A stretch of 64,000 nucleotides of DNA, taken from positions 62,001 through 126,000 of the forward strand of contig JAETOO010000005.1 of NCBI GenBank assembly GCA_021771715.1, in the 5' to 3' direction. The first letter of the stretch is position 1; each line of letters begins with the position of its first letter. Under the pieces are notes generated by a model. That model did not search any database and was not told the DNA's origin. It saw only the letters and a program-made list of their open reading frames with translations. The translations under genes and the position numbers were made by a program. The DNA is from Oscillospiraceae bacterium (lineage in GTDB: Bacteria; Bacillota; Clostridia; Lachnospirales; Lachnospiraceae). Below are positions 54,720-62,779 of the stretch, in pieces.

Positions 54720-54941
54720 ATGAGAGAAAAAGTATTGGCAGTGTGTGAAGGTGTGGACGCGTCGATTGATTTTTCTTCGACGGAGCTGATCGACGGAGGA
54801 CTTCTGGACTCGGTGACGCTGGTGGAGATCGTCTCGGAGCTGATGGATGCGTTTGAGATCGACATCCCGTATGAGGACGTGGTGCCGGAGAATTTCAACT
54901 CGATTGACGCGATGGTCAGATTGGTGGAAAAGTATGTGTAG
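54720..54941 (+). CDS. Acyl carrier protein (DltC-like)
   Basis: A 73-residue acidic carrier protein. The phosphopantetheine site is Ser31 in DGGLLDSVTLVEIV. Size, helix pattern and high Asp/Glu content match stand-alone carrier proteins such as DltC. GGAAAGGAATGAAAAATT precedes the ATG. The gene overlaps the adenylating ligase by eight bases, so the two are translated together; the ligase should load its acid onto this carrier. Confidence 0.88.
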   Translation: MREKVLAVCEGVDASIDFSSTELIDGGLLDSVTLVEIVSELMDAFEIDIPYEDVVPENFNSIDAMVRLVEKYV

Positions 54942-56508
54942 GTCGATCGCGGAGGCCGTACTGGCTCATGGAAGAAAACAGCCCGGCAAGCTGGCGGTGG
55001 CGGATCCGGAGAGAACGTACTCGTACGGAGAGCTGGCGAAGGCTGCAGTGATTGCGGCAGGTGTATTGCATGACAGGTCCGTGGAGCGGGGAGACTATGT
55101 GTTGGTGGAGTGCACGCAGAAGGCGGAATTTCTGATTCTGGATCTCGCGTGCGAGCTGCTCGGCGCAGTCTTTGTGCCGCTGGAGAAAAAGATGACGGAG
55201 AGCCGTGTCCGGTCGATTTATCAGGATACCGGAGCAAAATGTGTGATCTCGGAGACGGATTACGCGGCGGTGGGCGTCAGTTATGGGATTGCGCAGATCA
55301 TGGAGGATGTTGGGGAGCGGTATGGACAGGGTACAGATACCGTTAAAGAGCCGTTTGATCGGAGTGTAGAGATTGCCGGGAGGCAATCTGGTAAGAGATC
55401 AGATACAGGTCCGGAGAGTTTGGGAAATGGTGAAAGTGCCGGGCCGTCGAAGGACTCTCTGGCCGAAATTCTGTTCACGACCGGGACGACCGGGCAGCCG
55501 AAGGGGATTATGATCTCACACCGGGCGAACCTCGCGATCGCGGAGAATATCAGCTGCGGGACAAAGATGTCGGAGGATACGGTTGAGCTGATTCCGATGC
55601 CGCTCAGCCATTCGCACGGCCTTCGCACGTGCTATGCGAATCTCCTGAACGGCAGCGCGGTGGTGATCGTCGACGGTGTAATGAATATCGCCCTGCTGTT
55701 CCGGCTGATTGACGAGCTGCAGGTGAACGCTCTGGACATTTCGCCGACGCTTGCGAAGCTGCTTCTGAAGATCGCGCGCAAGGGATTGGCAAAGTGCAGT
55801 GAGCGGATGGATTACATCGAGATCGGCACAGCGTTTCTGGACGATGAGCTGAAGACTCAGCTGAAAGCACTGTTCCCGTCCACGCGCCTCTACAATTTTT
55901 ACGGTTCGACCGAGGCAGGCAGGAGCTGTGTGCTCGATTTTAATGAGATGGATTTTTCCGGCTGCATCGGATATCCGTCAAAGAATGCGTCCTTCTTGAT
56001 CGTGGATGACGAGCGCCGTCCGATCGAGAGCTCGAAGGAGAATCCTGGACTGGTAGCGGTGAGCGGGAGCATGATGATGGACGGCTATTTTGGCAGCGAG
56101 GAGCTGACGCGTGCGACGCTGGTGGACGGCGTGCTGTATACCAGCGATCTGGGGTATATTGACGAGGCGGGCAGAGTCTACGTGCTCGGGCGCAGGGATG
56201 ACATCATCAACTACAAGGGAATCAAGATTGCGCCGGAGGAGATCGAGACGGTAGCGATGCAGTATGCGGATATCACAGACTGCGCGTGCGTTCCGGTGGA
56301 GGACGGCGTGCGGGGACAGGTGCCAAAGCTGTTTGTGTCGGTGCGGTCCGGAGCGGATTACAGGGAAAAATCACTGTTTGATTTCCTGAGAGCGCATCTG
56401 GAGGCGACGCGTGTCCCGGTCTACATCGAGGTGATCGACGAGATTCCGCGCAGCTCGAACGGGAAATTGCAGAGAAAGCGACTGAGAGAGAATGAAGCAA
56501 CAAAATAG
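54934..56508 (+). CDS. AMP-forming acyl/aminoacyl ligase (DltA-like role)
   Basis: A 524-residue adenylate-forming enzyme. It carries LFTTGTTGQPKGIMIS (P-loop, about 178-193), NFYGSTEAGR (about 321-330), DLGYIDEAGRVYVLGRRDD and the late catalytic Lys in SNGKLQRKRL. It should activate a carboxylic acid with ATP and load it on the neighbouring carrier protein. The ATG overlaps the carrier gene. The overall scheme is that of DltA-DltC, but substrate identity is unknown and the associated transporter argues for an organic acid rather than D-alanine (inference). The 3' end overlaps the transporter gene by 17 bases. Confidence 0.85.
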   Translation: MCRSIAEAVLAHGRKQPGKLAVADPERTYSYGELAKAAVIAAGVLHDRSVERGDYVLVECTQKAEFLILDLACELLGAVFVPLEKKMTESRVRSIYQDTGAKCVISETDYAAVGVSYGIAQIMEDVGERYGQGTDTVKEPFDRSVEIAGRQSGKRSDTGPESLGNGESAGPSKDSLAEILFTTGTTGQPKGIMISHRANLAIAENISCGTKMSEDTVELIPMPLSHSHGLRTCYANLLNGSAVVIVDGVMNIALLFRLIDELQVNALDISPTLAKLLLKIARKGLAKCSERMDYIEIGTAFLDDELKTQLKALFPSTRLYNFYGSTEAGRSCVLDFNEMDFSGCIGYPSKNASFLIVDDERRPIESSKENPGLVAVSGSMMMDGYFGSEELTRATLVDGVLYTSDLGYIDEAGRVYVLGRRDDIINYKGIKIAPEEIETVAMQYADITDCACVPVEDGVRGQVPKLFVSVRSGADYREKSLFDFLRAHLEATRVPVYIEVIDEIPRSSNGKLQRKRLRENEATK

Positions 56509-57904
56509 ATGGATGTACCTGGGGCTTGGCCCGCTGCTGTTTGTACTGTGTGTGTTCTGTCTGCCGCAGAGCGTGTTTGCTTCCCTGACGGCGAGGGCGG
56601 CTGTCGGCACGGTGGCCTGGATGGCGTTCTGGTGGGTGACCTCGCCGGTGGATTACGCCGTCACGGCATTTTTGCCGATCGCCTTGAATGCAGTGATTCC
56701 GATGACAGAGATGAAATCGGTCATCGCCAATTATGCGTCTGAGACGATCCTGCTGCTGCTGGGTGCGTCGATCCTGACGGCTTCCTGGGAGAAAACAGGG
56801 CTGGAGAGACGGATCGCGATCCGTTTTCTGAATCTGATCGGGAACAATCTGCGAAGACAGGTGATCTTCTGGTTTCTCCTCTCCGCAGCTTTGTCGGCCG
56901 TGCTGCCGAATGCGGTGGTGTGCGCGACGATCACGCCGATTGCGGTGTCGATGCTGAACTATGCGGGCGAGAAGAACGTGAGCGAGAGCCGGGTCGCGTC
57001 GAAGCTTCTGCTGACGATCGCGTATGCGACCGGAGTGGGAGGATTGGCGTCACCGCTCGGTGGGGCGATGAATCTCGTGGTGGTGGACTATATTCAGCAG
57101 CTGACGGGGCAGGAATATATGTATACGGCATGGGTGGTCAGGCTTCTGCCGATCATGATTTTGCTTGTGATCAGCAATGTGGTTTTCATGATAAGAGATG
57201 TCAGGGGGACGGAAGAGCTGGGCGGATCCCAGGAGTATTTTGCACAGGAGCTCAAAAAGATGAGCCGGATGAGCTTTGAGGAAACATGTTCTCTGGCGGT
57301 ATTTTTGATCGCGACGGCGCTGTCGTTTACGAGGCAGCTGTACCAGAATTATCTGCCGGGACTCAAGCCGGCGTATATCTTTATTATCTGTGCCATTGTT
57401 TCTTTCCTGATCACGGATCGGGAAGGAAACCGGCTGCTGATGTGGAAATCCGTGGAGTCGAAGATTATCTGGGAGCTGATTTACATTTTTGCCGGGGGAC
57501 TGGCTGTCGGCACCTTGATCAATGAGTCCGGTGCGGCAGCGTCAATCGGCGCCGTGGTGGCGAGAATGGGGCTGAGCGGCGGCATCGCGACGGTGCTGGC
57601 GATTCTCACGCTGACGCTTCTGCTCTCCGATGTAACCTCGAACACGGCGACCGCGGCGGTTGCGATGCCGATTGTGATTTCGATCATTCAGGGAATCGGC
57701 GAGAACCCGATTCCGTATATCTATATTGCGGCGGTCGGCGTGAATCTCTCCTACATGCTGCCGACGTCGATCCGGGCGATCCCGGTCGGCTACGGGCTGA
57801 GCCCGAAGTATATGCTGCAGGAGGGCTGGAAACTGACGGTGCTGGTCATTCTGCTGATGACCGGAATCTGCTATGTGCTGCTGCGGGCCGGTTATTTACT
57901 ATGA
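56492..57904 (+). CDS. SLC13/DASS-type anion transporter
   Basis: A 470-residue membrane protein with about 12 helices of the divalent anion:sodium symporter family. Landmarks are LLLLGASILTASWEKTG in the first half, LPNAVVCATITP (first hairpin), ATGVGGLASPLGGAMN, and DVTSNTATAAVAMPIV, where the SNT motif binds sodium and substrate. These carriers move succinate, malate, citrate, tartrate-like acids or sulfate. It overlaps the adenylating ligase gene by 17 bases, a strong sign of linked function: it may import the acid the ligase activates. A named substrate cannot be given. Confidence 0.88.
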   Translation: MKQQNRWMYLGLGPLLFVLCVFCLPQSVFASLTARAAVGTVAWMAFWWVTSPVDYAVTAFLPIALNAVIPMTEMKSVIANYASETILLLLGASILTASWEKTGLERRIAIRFLNLIGNNLRRQVIFWFLLSAALSAVLPNAVVCATITPIAVSMLNYAGEKNVSESRVASKLLLTIAYATGVGGLASPLGGAMNLVVVDYIQQLTGQEYMYTAWVVRLLPIMILLVISNVVFMIRDVRGTEELGGSQEYFAQELKKMSRMSFEETCSLAVFLIATALSFTRQLYQNYLPGLKPAYIFIICAIVSFLITDREGNRLLMWKSVESKIIWELIYIFAGGLAVGTLINESGAAASIGAVVARMGLSGGIATVLAILTLTLLLSDVTSNTATAAVAMPIVISIIQGIGENPIPYIYIAAVGVNLSYMLPTSIRAIPVGYGLSPKYMLQEGWKLTVLVILLMTGICYVLLRAGYLL

Positions 57905-58012
57905 AAGTAAGCCAAGTGGGCATAGCTGCGACGTGCTGGCACGAGAGCAGCTATGGACATTTGGCGCACCCCTGGTATGAGCATGCAAGTTTACTATGAA
58001 AGTAAGCCAAGT
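57895..58012 (+). repeat. 23-bp direct repeat flanking a strong hairpin
   Basis: A perfect 23-base direct repeat, starting TTTACTATGAAAG, lies at 57895-57917 and 57990-58012. The first copy contains the transporter stop codon. Between them CATAGCTGC (57921-57929) pairs with GCAGCTATG (57947-57955), and inside it CGTG/CACG closes a CTGG tetraloop. No T-run follows. Confidence 0.85.
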
Positions 58013-58043
58013 CGTCATAAGAGGCGGCGGAATGGAGCGTAAT

Positions 58044-59792
58044 ATGAAGAAAAAACGGATTGTCGGGATCTGTCTCTTTGTTCTTTTGCTGGCGATGACT
58101 GTCGTGCCGGTAAATGCATATAATTTTTTCAGAGATTATTCTGCGCGTCCGGCCACGCCTGTGACGAACCATCCGAGAATTCTGATGATCGGAAACAGCC
58201 TGACCTATACGAACAATCTTCCGAAAATGCTCGCGCGCATGTGTGCGGATTCGGGCATTTCTGCCACGGTGGACAGTGTCACGGTCGGCGGGCACTCGCT
58301 GACGCAGTACGTATTTCCGTCGAATGATGCGGAGCGTGCGATCAGCCAGCGGCTGATAGACAAGCTGAAGAAGGAGAAGTGGGATTATGTGATCGTGCAG
58401 GGCAGACGGGAGGAGCCGGTGTCGCAGGAGGCGTCGATGCGGAGTGCCGTGGCGAAGCTGTACCCGCTGATCCGCGATTCGGGGGCCCAGATGGTATTGT
58501 ATATGACCTGGGCGGCGGATTTCCGCACGGCGGGATACGACATGGACCGGGTGCAGGGGAAGGTGGCGGATGTGTACTACAGCCTGGCGAAGCAGTATTC
58601 GTGTGCGCTGGCGCCGTCCGGGATCGCCTTTGCCCGGGAGCGGAATCTGTACCCGGAGTATGACCTGTACTTTAGCCCGTCGGACCGGGTTCACCCCAAT
58701 CTGTCCGGCAGCTATCTGTCGGCGTGCTGCATTTACGGGACGTTGTTTGGAAAAAGTCCGGTGCAGCTGAGCTACACGGCCGGGATACCGGATGCGCAGG
58801 TCAAGATTCTGCGCGCTCTGGCCGCGGATGTTACGACGGGCGGCAGTGGCGGCAGCGGGCAGAATGAGGTGATGGCGAAGGCCGCGAAGAGTGACTATCA
58901 GCTGCAGCCGGGTACGGTGAAGCAGCTTTCGTACAGCGCTACCCATACGAATGTCCGGATTATCCGCTGTTCGAGCAGCAATCCGAGCGTGGCGGAGGTC
59001 GATCAGAACGGACGCGTGCTCGCAAAAGCGGCCGGGATGGCCACGGTGACCATGCGGCTGAGTAACAATCAGACGCTGGGCTGGGACATCGTGGTGACAA
59101 AGTACGGCAAGCTGACGCTTGGCGCAGGCGATAAGCAGAAGCTGGATTTCAGCCCGGTCGGTTATACGTGGAAGACATCGAATAAGAAAGTTGCTGTCGC
59201 AAAGGGCGGTGTGATCACCGCGAAAGCGAAGGGCAGGGCGACCGTGACCGGGGAAGGCATCAATGGGACGGAGGTCACGGTGCAGGTCACGGTAAAGGCT
59301 GCGCCGAAAAAGGTGACAGTGAAGAATGTGCCGAAGGCCCTGGCGGTCGGCCAGCAGTATCGGTTGAAGCTGAATGTCTCGAAGGTTCGTGTGGCGTACA
59401 AGTCGTCCAGGCCGAAGATTATCTCCGTCTCGGAGGATGGCGTGCTGCAGGCAAAGAAGGCCGGGACGGCGAAGATCACAGTGACGGCGTATAACGGGAA
59501 AAGCGTGTCCTTTAAAGTGACTTCCCGGGTGATGACGAAGAAGCTCAAGGTGACGAACCTGGAATCCGGCGATGTGCTGCGCGTGGGCCAGAAAAAGAAA
59601 ATCCGATTGAGCTTCGCGCCGACAAACGTGACGAGCAGAAAGGTCACGTACAAATCCAGCAATAAAAAGGTGTTGACGGTTGATAAGAAGGGCGTGATTA
59701 AGGCTGTCGGGAGAGGGACGGCGAGAGTTACGGTGACGGCTGCGGATGGGTCGAAGAAAAAGGTGATCGTGAAGCTGACGGTAAAAAAGTGA
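58044..59792 (+). CDS. Secreted SGNH hydrolase with Big_2-like domains
   Basis: A 582-residue exported protein. It begins with a signal peptide (KKKR, then a hydrophobic core, likely cleaved after PVNA). Residues about 40-245 form an SGNH/GDSL-type domain: ILMIGNSLTYTNNLP with the serine, VQGRREEP, and the Asp-His pair in SDRVHPNLSG. The rest contains about four bacterial Ig-like (Big_2) units, each with a WKTSNKKVA- or YKSSNKKVL-like motif and VTV endings. ATG 58032 is an alternative with GAGGCGGCGGA ahead; 58044 gives the classic signal peptide and GGAG six bases upstream. It may deacylate the surface glycan acylated by the upstream set (inference). Confidence 0.85.
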   Translation: MKKKRIVGICLFVLLLAMTVVPVNAYNFFRDYSARPATPVTNHPRILMIGNSLTYTNNLPKMLARMCADSGISATVDSVTVGGHSLTQYVFPSNDAERAISQRLIDKLKKEKWDYVIVQGRREEPVSQEASMRSAVAKLYPLIRDSGAQMVLYMTWAADFRTAGYDMDRVQGKVADVYYSLAKQYSCALAPSGIAFARERNLYPEYDLYFSPSDRVHPNLSGSYLSACCIYGTLFGKSPVQLSYTAGIPDAQVKILRALAADVTTGGSGGSGQNEVMAKAAKSDYQLQPGTVKQLSYSATHTNVRIIRCSSSNPSVAEVDQNGRVLAKAAGMATVTMRLSNNQTLGWDIVVTKYGKLTLGAGDKQKLDFSPVGYTWKTSNKKVAVAKGGVITAKAKGRATVTGEGINGTEVTVQVTVKAAPKKVTVKNVPKALAVGQQYRLKLNVSKVRVAYKSSRPKIISVSEDGVLQAKKAGTAKITVTAYNGKSVSFKVTSRVMTKKLKVTNLESGDVLRVGQKKKIRLSFAPTNVTSRKVTYKSSNKKVLTVDKKGVIKAVGRGTARVTVTAADGSKKKVIVKLTVKK

Positions 59793-59847
59793 TGGGACAG
59801 AAACTCCTGAGCGGTAATCATATTACAACAAATAAAAAAGCAAAGGA

Positions 59848-61857
59848 ATGAAATTAGATATGTTTTTTATAGAAATGTTGGCTGCTTTTTTAGTTTTGGG
59901 TGGTTTAGTAATACTGGTGCGAAGTCTTTTGCGGGTAAATTCCGGAGAAGGAATGTTTTTGTCTGTGGCTCTGATTGTACTTTTGTTTTGGCTGAGCAGC
60001 CGGATGGGAAGTTTTATTTATGGATTTTATTGCATTTTGGGACTAGCGCTCTTAGGAGGGATTGTCGGAGTAGCCAGTCTTCTTAAGAGAGAGCACAGTC
60101 GTGAGGATAGATTATTTTCACCGGTGTTTGTATTATTGGCCGGCTTGTATGTTTTTGCGCTGATTACGCTGTATCATGATTTCATACAGCATATTGATGA
60201 GTTTCATCACTGGGCGGCAGCGGTAAAGTACCTGTTAGAGCGTGATGCCATGCCCACAGGTTATGATTTCCTTGGTGGCGGTGGAAATTATGCGTTTGCG
60301 ACAAGCTTGTTTCATTTGTTTTTTCAAAAGTTCACAGGATATAATGAGCAGGGAATGTACGTATCTGCGTTCCTTTTGATGTGGGTAGGCTTTTTGCTTC
60401 CCTTTTCGGAGTACGGCTGGAAGGATTGGAAGAAGATCGCAGTTTATGTTGTGATTATCTATATCTCATTATTCTCTCTTTATATGTATGGGTCCAAGAG
60501 CCTTTACGTGGATGTACCGACTGCAGCATGGGCGGGCGGGCTCGCCGGATGGTGGGTAAATCGTAAAAAGAAGAGTTCCAATGCGCTGATTGCTGCGGTG
60601 GGGTTTGTTATGCTGCACTTTTTTAAGGCGTCTGCGGGATTGCTGATGGCAGTGCTGGTCGGTTTCTTCATGATGGTGCATACTTGTTTGATTGAAAAAG
60701 GATGTGCGGAGGAGGAAGACGGGAGAAAGAAAATTGTGATAGGCAGTGTTGTAGCATGCCTGCTTGTCCTTCTTTGCAGTGCTATGCTTTTGGGGGCGGC
60801 TCTCTGCCTGAAACCTGCGAAATCAGAGGCGGTGAACGAGACGGCTGTGTCAGAGGTATCTGGTGAGTCGGAGGGGGAGAATCTGCCTCCAGCTGGTTGG
60901 TCGATCGCAGGGGTACGATTGCCGGATTTTGTTTCCGATCAGATTAATATAGTGAAGCTCTCAAAAGATAAAATAATTCGAACATTGGGGGCTTTCTTTA
61001 CGAAGAGTATCGGGGCAGGCATGTCGACAAGGTCTAATTTAAGCTTGTCATTTGCCACGTTTGTGATTTTCCTGTTATGGCTGTTAAAGTTTAGCGGAAC
61101 GATAAACGGACAGAAAAACAGAGCGTTTGTCTACGTTTTATATGGTGTTGTTGCAACGCTCTGCTATTCCGCCGCGGTATTTTTTTCCTATTTGTTCATG
61201 TTTGCGTATGAACTCAGTATAGATTTACGCTCCTGTACACGTTATTTTTCAATATGGGCAATTTTTCTATTCATCGTGGTATTAACGGAGCTGATGCAGA
61301 GAGGCGCAGATAGAAAGAATCGGATGTGTGATTATGTGCTTGCCGGCGTTTTGGCTTTCTTCCTGCTTGGTTTGAACGAGGAATTTATACCGAATACAAC
61401 AGCACTGGATAAGACAAATACCTCAGGGTATGAGAAGATTATGGGGACAGTAGAAGAAATTCATCAGTTGGAGGATATTTTGACTGAGACGGATAAGGTA
61501 TATTACCTTTGTCAGTATCCTGCGGATAATTTGGGGGGTGCAGAACTTTATAATGCGTCTGCTTTGTATTATCTTGATGGAAGAATCAGTAACTACTTGC
61601 AGACCCCCTGGAAATTTACAAGCACAGGATCGAATCTCCGGCTTGAGGAATTTGACACTTCAATTAATGAGCTGCCTTCCTTGCTGGCGCAGGGCGGTTA
61701 CACGTACTTGTGGGTGCACACGACGAATCCGTATTTGACGCGTGAACTGCCGCTGGTGCTGTCATGTGATGAGGTGGCAGATGGATATTTGTATAAGGTG
61801 GTATATGAGAACGGCGTGGCGACGGGTCTGGAATTTGTGAAGGCTTTGGCCGGATAA
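59848..61857 (+). CDS. GT-C fold polytopic glycosyltransferase candidate
   Basis: A 669-residue membrane protein with about 12 to 13 helices and a polar C-terminal domain of about 150 residues. The first large outer loop has FIQHIDEFHHWAAAVKYL, an acidic motif at the position expected for GT-C catalytic residues. An insertion of low-complexity acidic sequence (about 325-350) splits two helices. ATG 59848 was kept; ATG 59860 is possible, as the ribosome site AAAGGA is very close to the first. It is the last glycan-type gene of the window. Donor and acceptor are unknown. Confidence 0.6.
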   Translation: MKLDMFFIEMLAAFLVLGGLVILVRSLLRVNSGEGMFLSVALIVLLFWLSSRMGSFIYGFYCILGLALLGGIVGVASLLKREHSREDRLFSPVFVLLAGLYVFALITLYHDFIQHIDEFHHWAAAVKYLLERDAMPTGYDFLGGGGNYAFATSLFHLFFQKFTGYNEQGMYVSAFLLMWVGFLLPFSEYGWKDWKKIAVYVVIIYISLFSLYMYGSKSLYVDVPTAAWAGGLAGWWVNRKKKSSNALIAAVGFVMLHFFKASAGLLMAVLVGFFMMVHTCLIEKGCAEEEDGRKKIVIGSVVACLLVLLCSAMLLGAALCLKPAKSEAVNETAVSEVSGESEGENLPPAGWSIAGVRLPDFVSDQINIVKLSKDKIIRTLGAFFTKSIGAGMSTRSNLSLSFATFVIFLLWLLKFSGTINGQKNRAFVYVLYGVVATLCYSAAVFFSYLFMFAYELSIDLRSCTRYFSIWAIFLFIVVLTELMQRGADRKNRMCDYVLAGVLAFFLLGLNEEFIPNTTALDKTNTSGYEKIMGTVEEIHQLEDILTETDKVYYLCQYPADNLGGAELYNASALYYLDGRISNYLQTPWKFTSTGSNLRLEEFDTSINELPSLLAQGGYTYLWVHTTNPYLTRELPLVLSCDEVADGYLYKVVYENGVATGLEFVKALAG

Positions 61858-61932
61858 GCTGCAGCATGAAATTCCGGGACGGCTGTAACAATGACAGTGG
61901 CAGTGCCGTCAGGTGAGCAGGGAGAGAGTCAT

Positions 61933-62523
61933 ATGGGAAATATCAATCGGGAAGACATGCTGGAGCTGACGCGGCGCATGACCTTGAAGCGAAATTGTTT
62001 TGACCGGATCGCCGGAGCGTATTTTGACGAGGACGGATACGTGGACGGGACGTTTAACACGCATTTTCTGAAGCTTGACCAGGCGGAGCGCGCGGCGAAG
62101 CTCGAGATTGCAAAGGCGATTCCGTTTGCGGAGACGAACGTAAAGTTGAAGGAGTACGCGTTTTCAGACGATGCGAGGAAGACGGGGGGTATCCGGCAGC
62201 TGCTCTTGGCGCTGAGGGACTGCGAGCTGAAAAATGATGCGCTGCTGGATCTGCTCTATGAGAGAATCGGGGAGGAGTACCGTGCGGCAGGGCCGTTCGG
62301 AGTCTTTTTCTTTCACGGCAGCTACGATGTGCCTAGAAGGGCGTCGGACAAGGCAGAGCAGTGGGAGTCAGAGGAGGTCTATCGGTTCCTGATCTGTGCC
62401 GTCTGTCCGATCAGCGGGGACTATGAGCCGGGCAGGCCGGAATGCGGGTTCCTCTTTCCGGCATTTACGGATCGCTGCCCGAATCCGGACTGGATCGATG
62501 TGTATGCGGCGATGCGGGAATGA
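61933..62523 (+). CDS. DUF4317 domain protein
   Basis: A 196-residue cytoplasmic protein. Features typical of DUF4317 are CFDRIAGAYFDEDG near the front, LLLALRDCELKNDALLD, FFFHGSYDVPRRASDK, ICAVCPIS and GFLFPAFTDRCPNPDW. The family is widespread in Clostridia and has no known function. ATG 61933 was chosen because GGGAGAG lies before it; an upstream in-frame ATG (61891) lacks a site. It has only one roughly 190-residue unit, shorter than many family members. It marks a return to ordinary chromosomal genes. Confidence 0.82.
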   Translation: MGNINREDMLELTRRMTLKRNCFDRIAGAYFDEDGYVDGTFNTHFLKLDQAERAAKLEIAKAIPFAETNVKLKEYAFSDDARKTGGIRQLLLALRDCELKNDALLDLLYERIGEEYRAAGPFGVFFFHGSYDVPRRASDKAEQWESEEVYRFLICAVCPISGDYEPGRPECGFLFPAFTDRCPNPDWIDVYAAMRE

Positions 62524-62527
62524 GCAC

Positions 62528-62690
62528 GTGTATGCGGCTGTGTCGGGATAAAACATGCATACAGTGATGTAGGAATGAATATGTACGTGCAGCAGTGCCG
62601 GGATGAATATGTGTATACAGTTGTGCCGGGATGAATATATGCGTGCAGCGGTGCCGGGATGAATGTGTATACGGTTGTGCCAGAACCGGG
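62528..62690 (+). repeat. Degenerate tandem repeat of about 28 bp
   Basis: Five to six imperfect units, each built on GTGCCGGGATGAAT followed by a TATGTGTATAC- or ATATGCGTGC-like segment, fill the gap between the DUF4317 gene and the helicase. The units alternate in their second half, suggesting duplication of a dimer. No gene is seen in it. Confidence 0.7.
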
Positions 62691-62779
62691 GAAGAGGAAA
62701 GAGAATCTTTGCGTCTGATTCGGAAGAGATGGCGGGTCTTTATATCTAACCCGGAAGAGATAGGTGGGGGAGGAGACGC

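Noticed and set aside
51090-56508. Canonical D-alanylation (dlt) operon
   Set aside because: Gene order, the protein lengths and the overlapping SLC13 transporter differ from dltXABCD; the role is only analogous, so dlt symbols were not given.
57951-58946. Minus-strand open frame of 331 codons
   Set aside because: Antisense to the SGNH domain of the secreted hydrolase; Arg/His-rich shadow.
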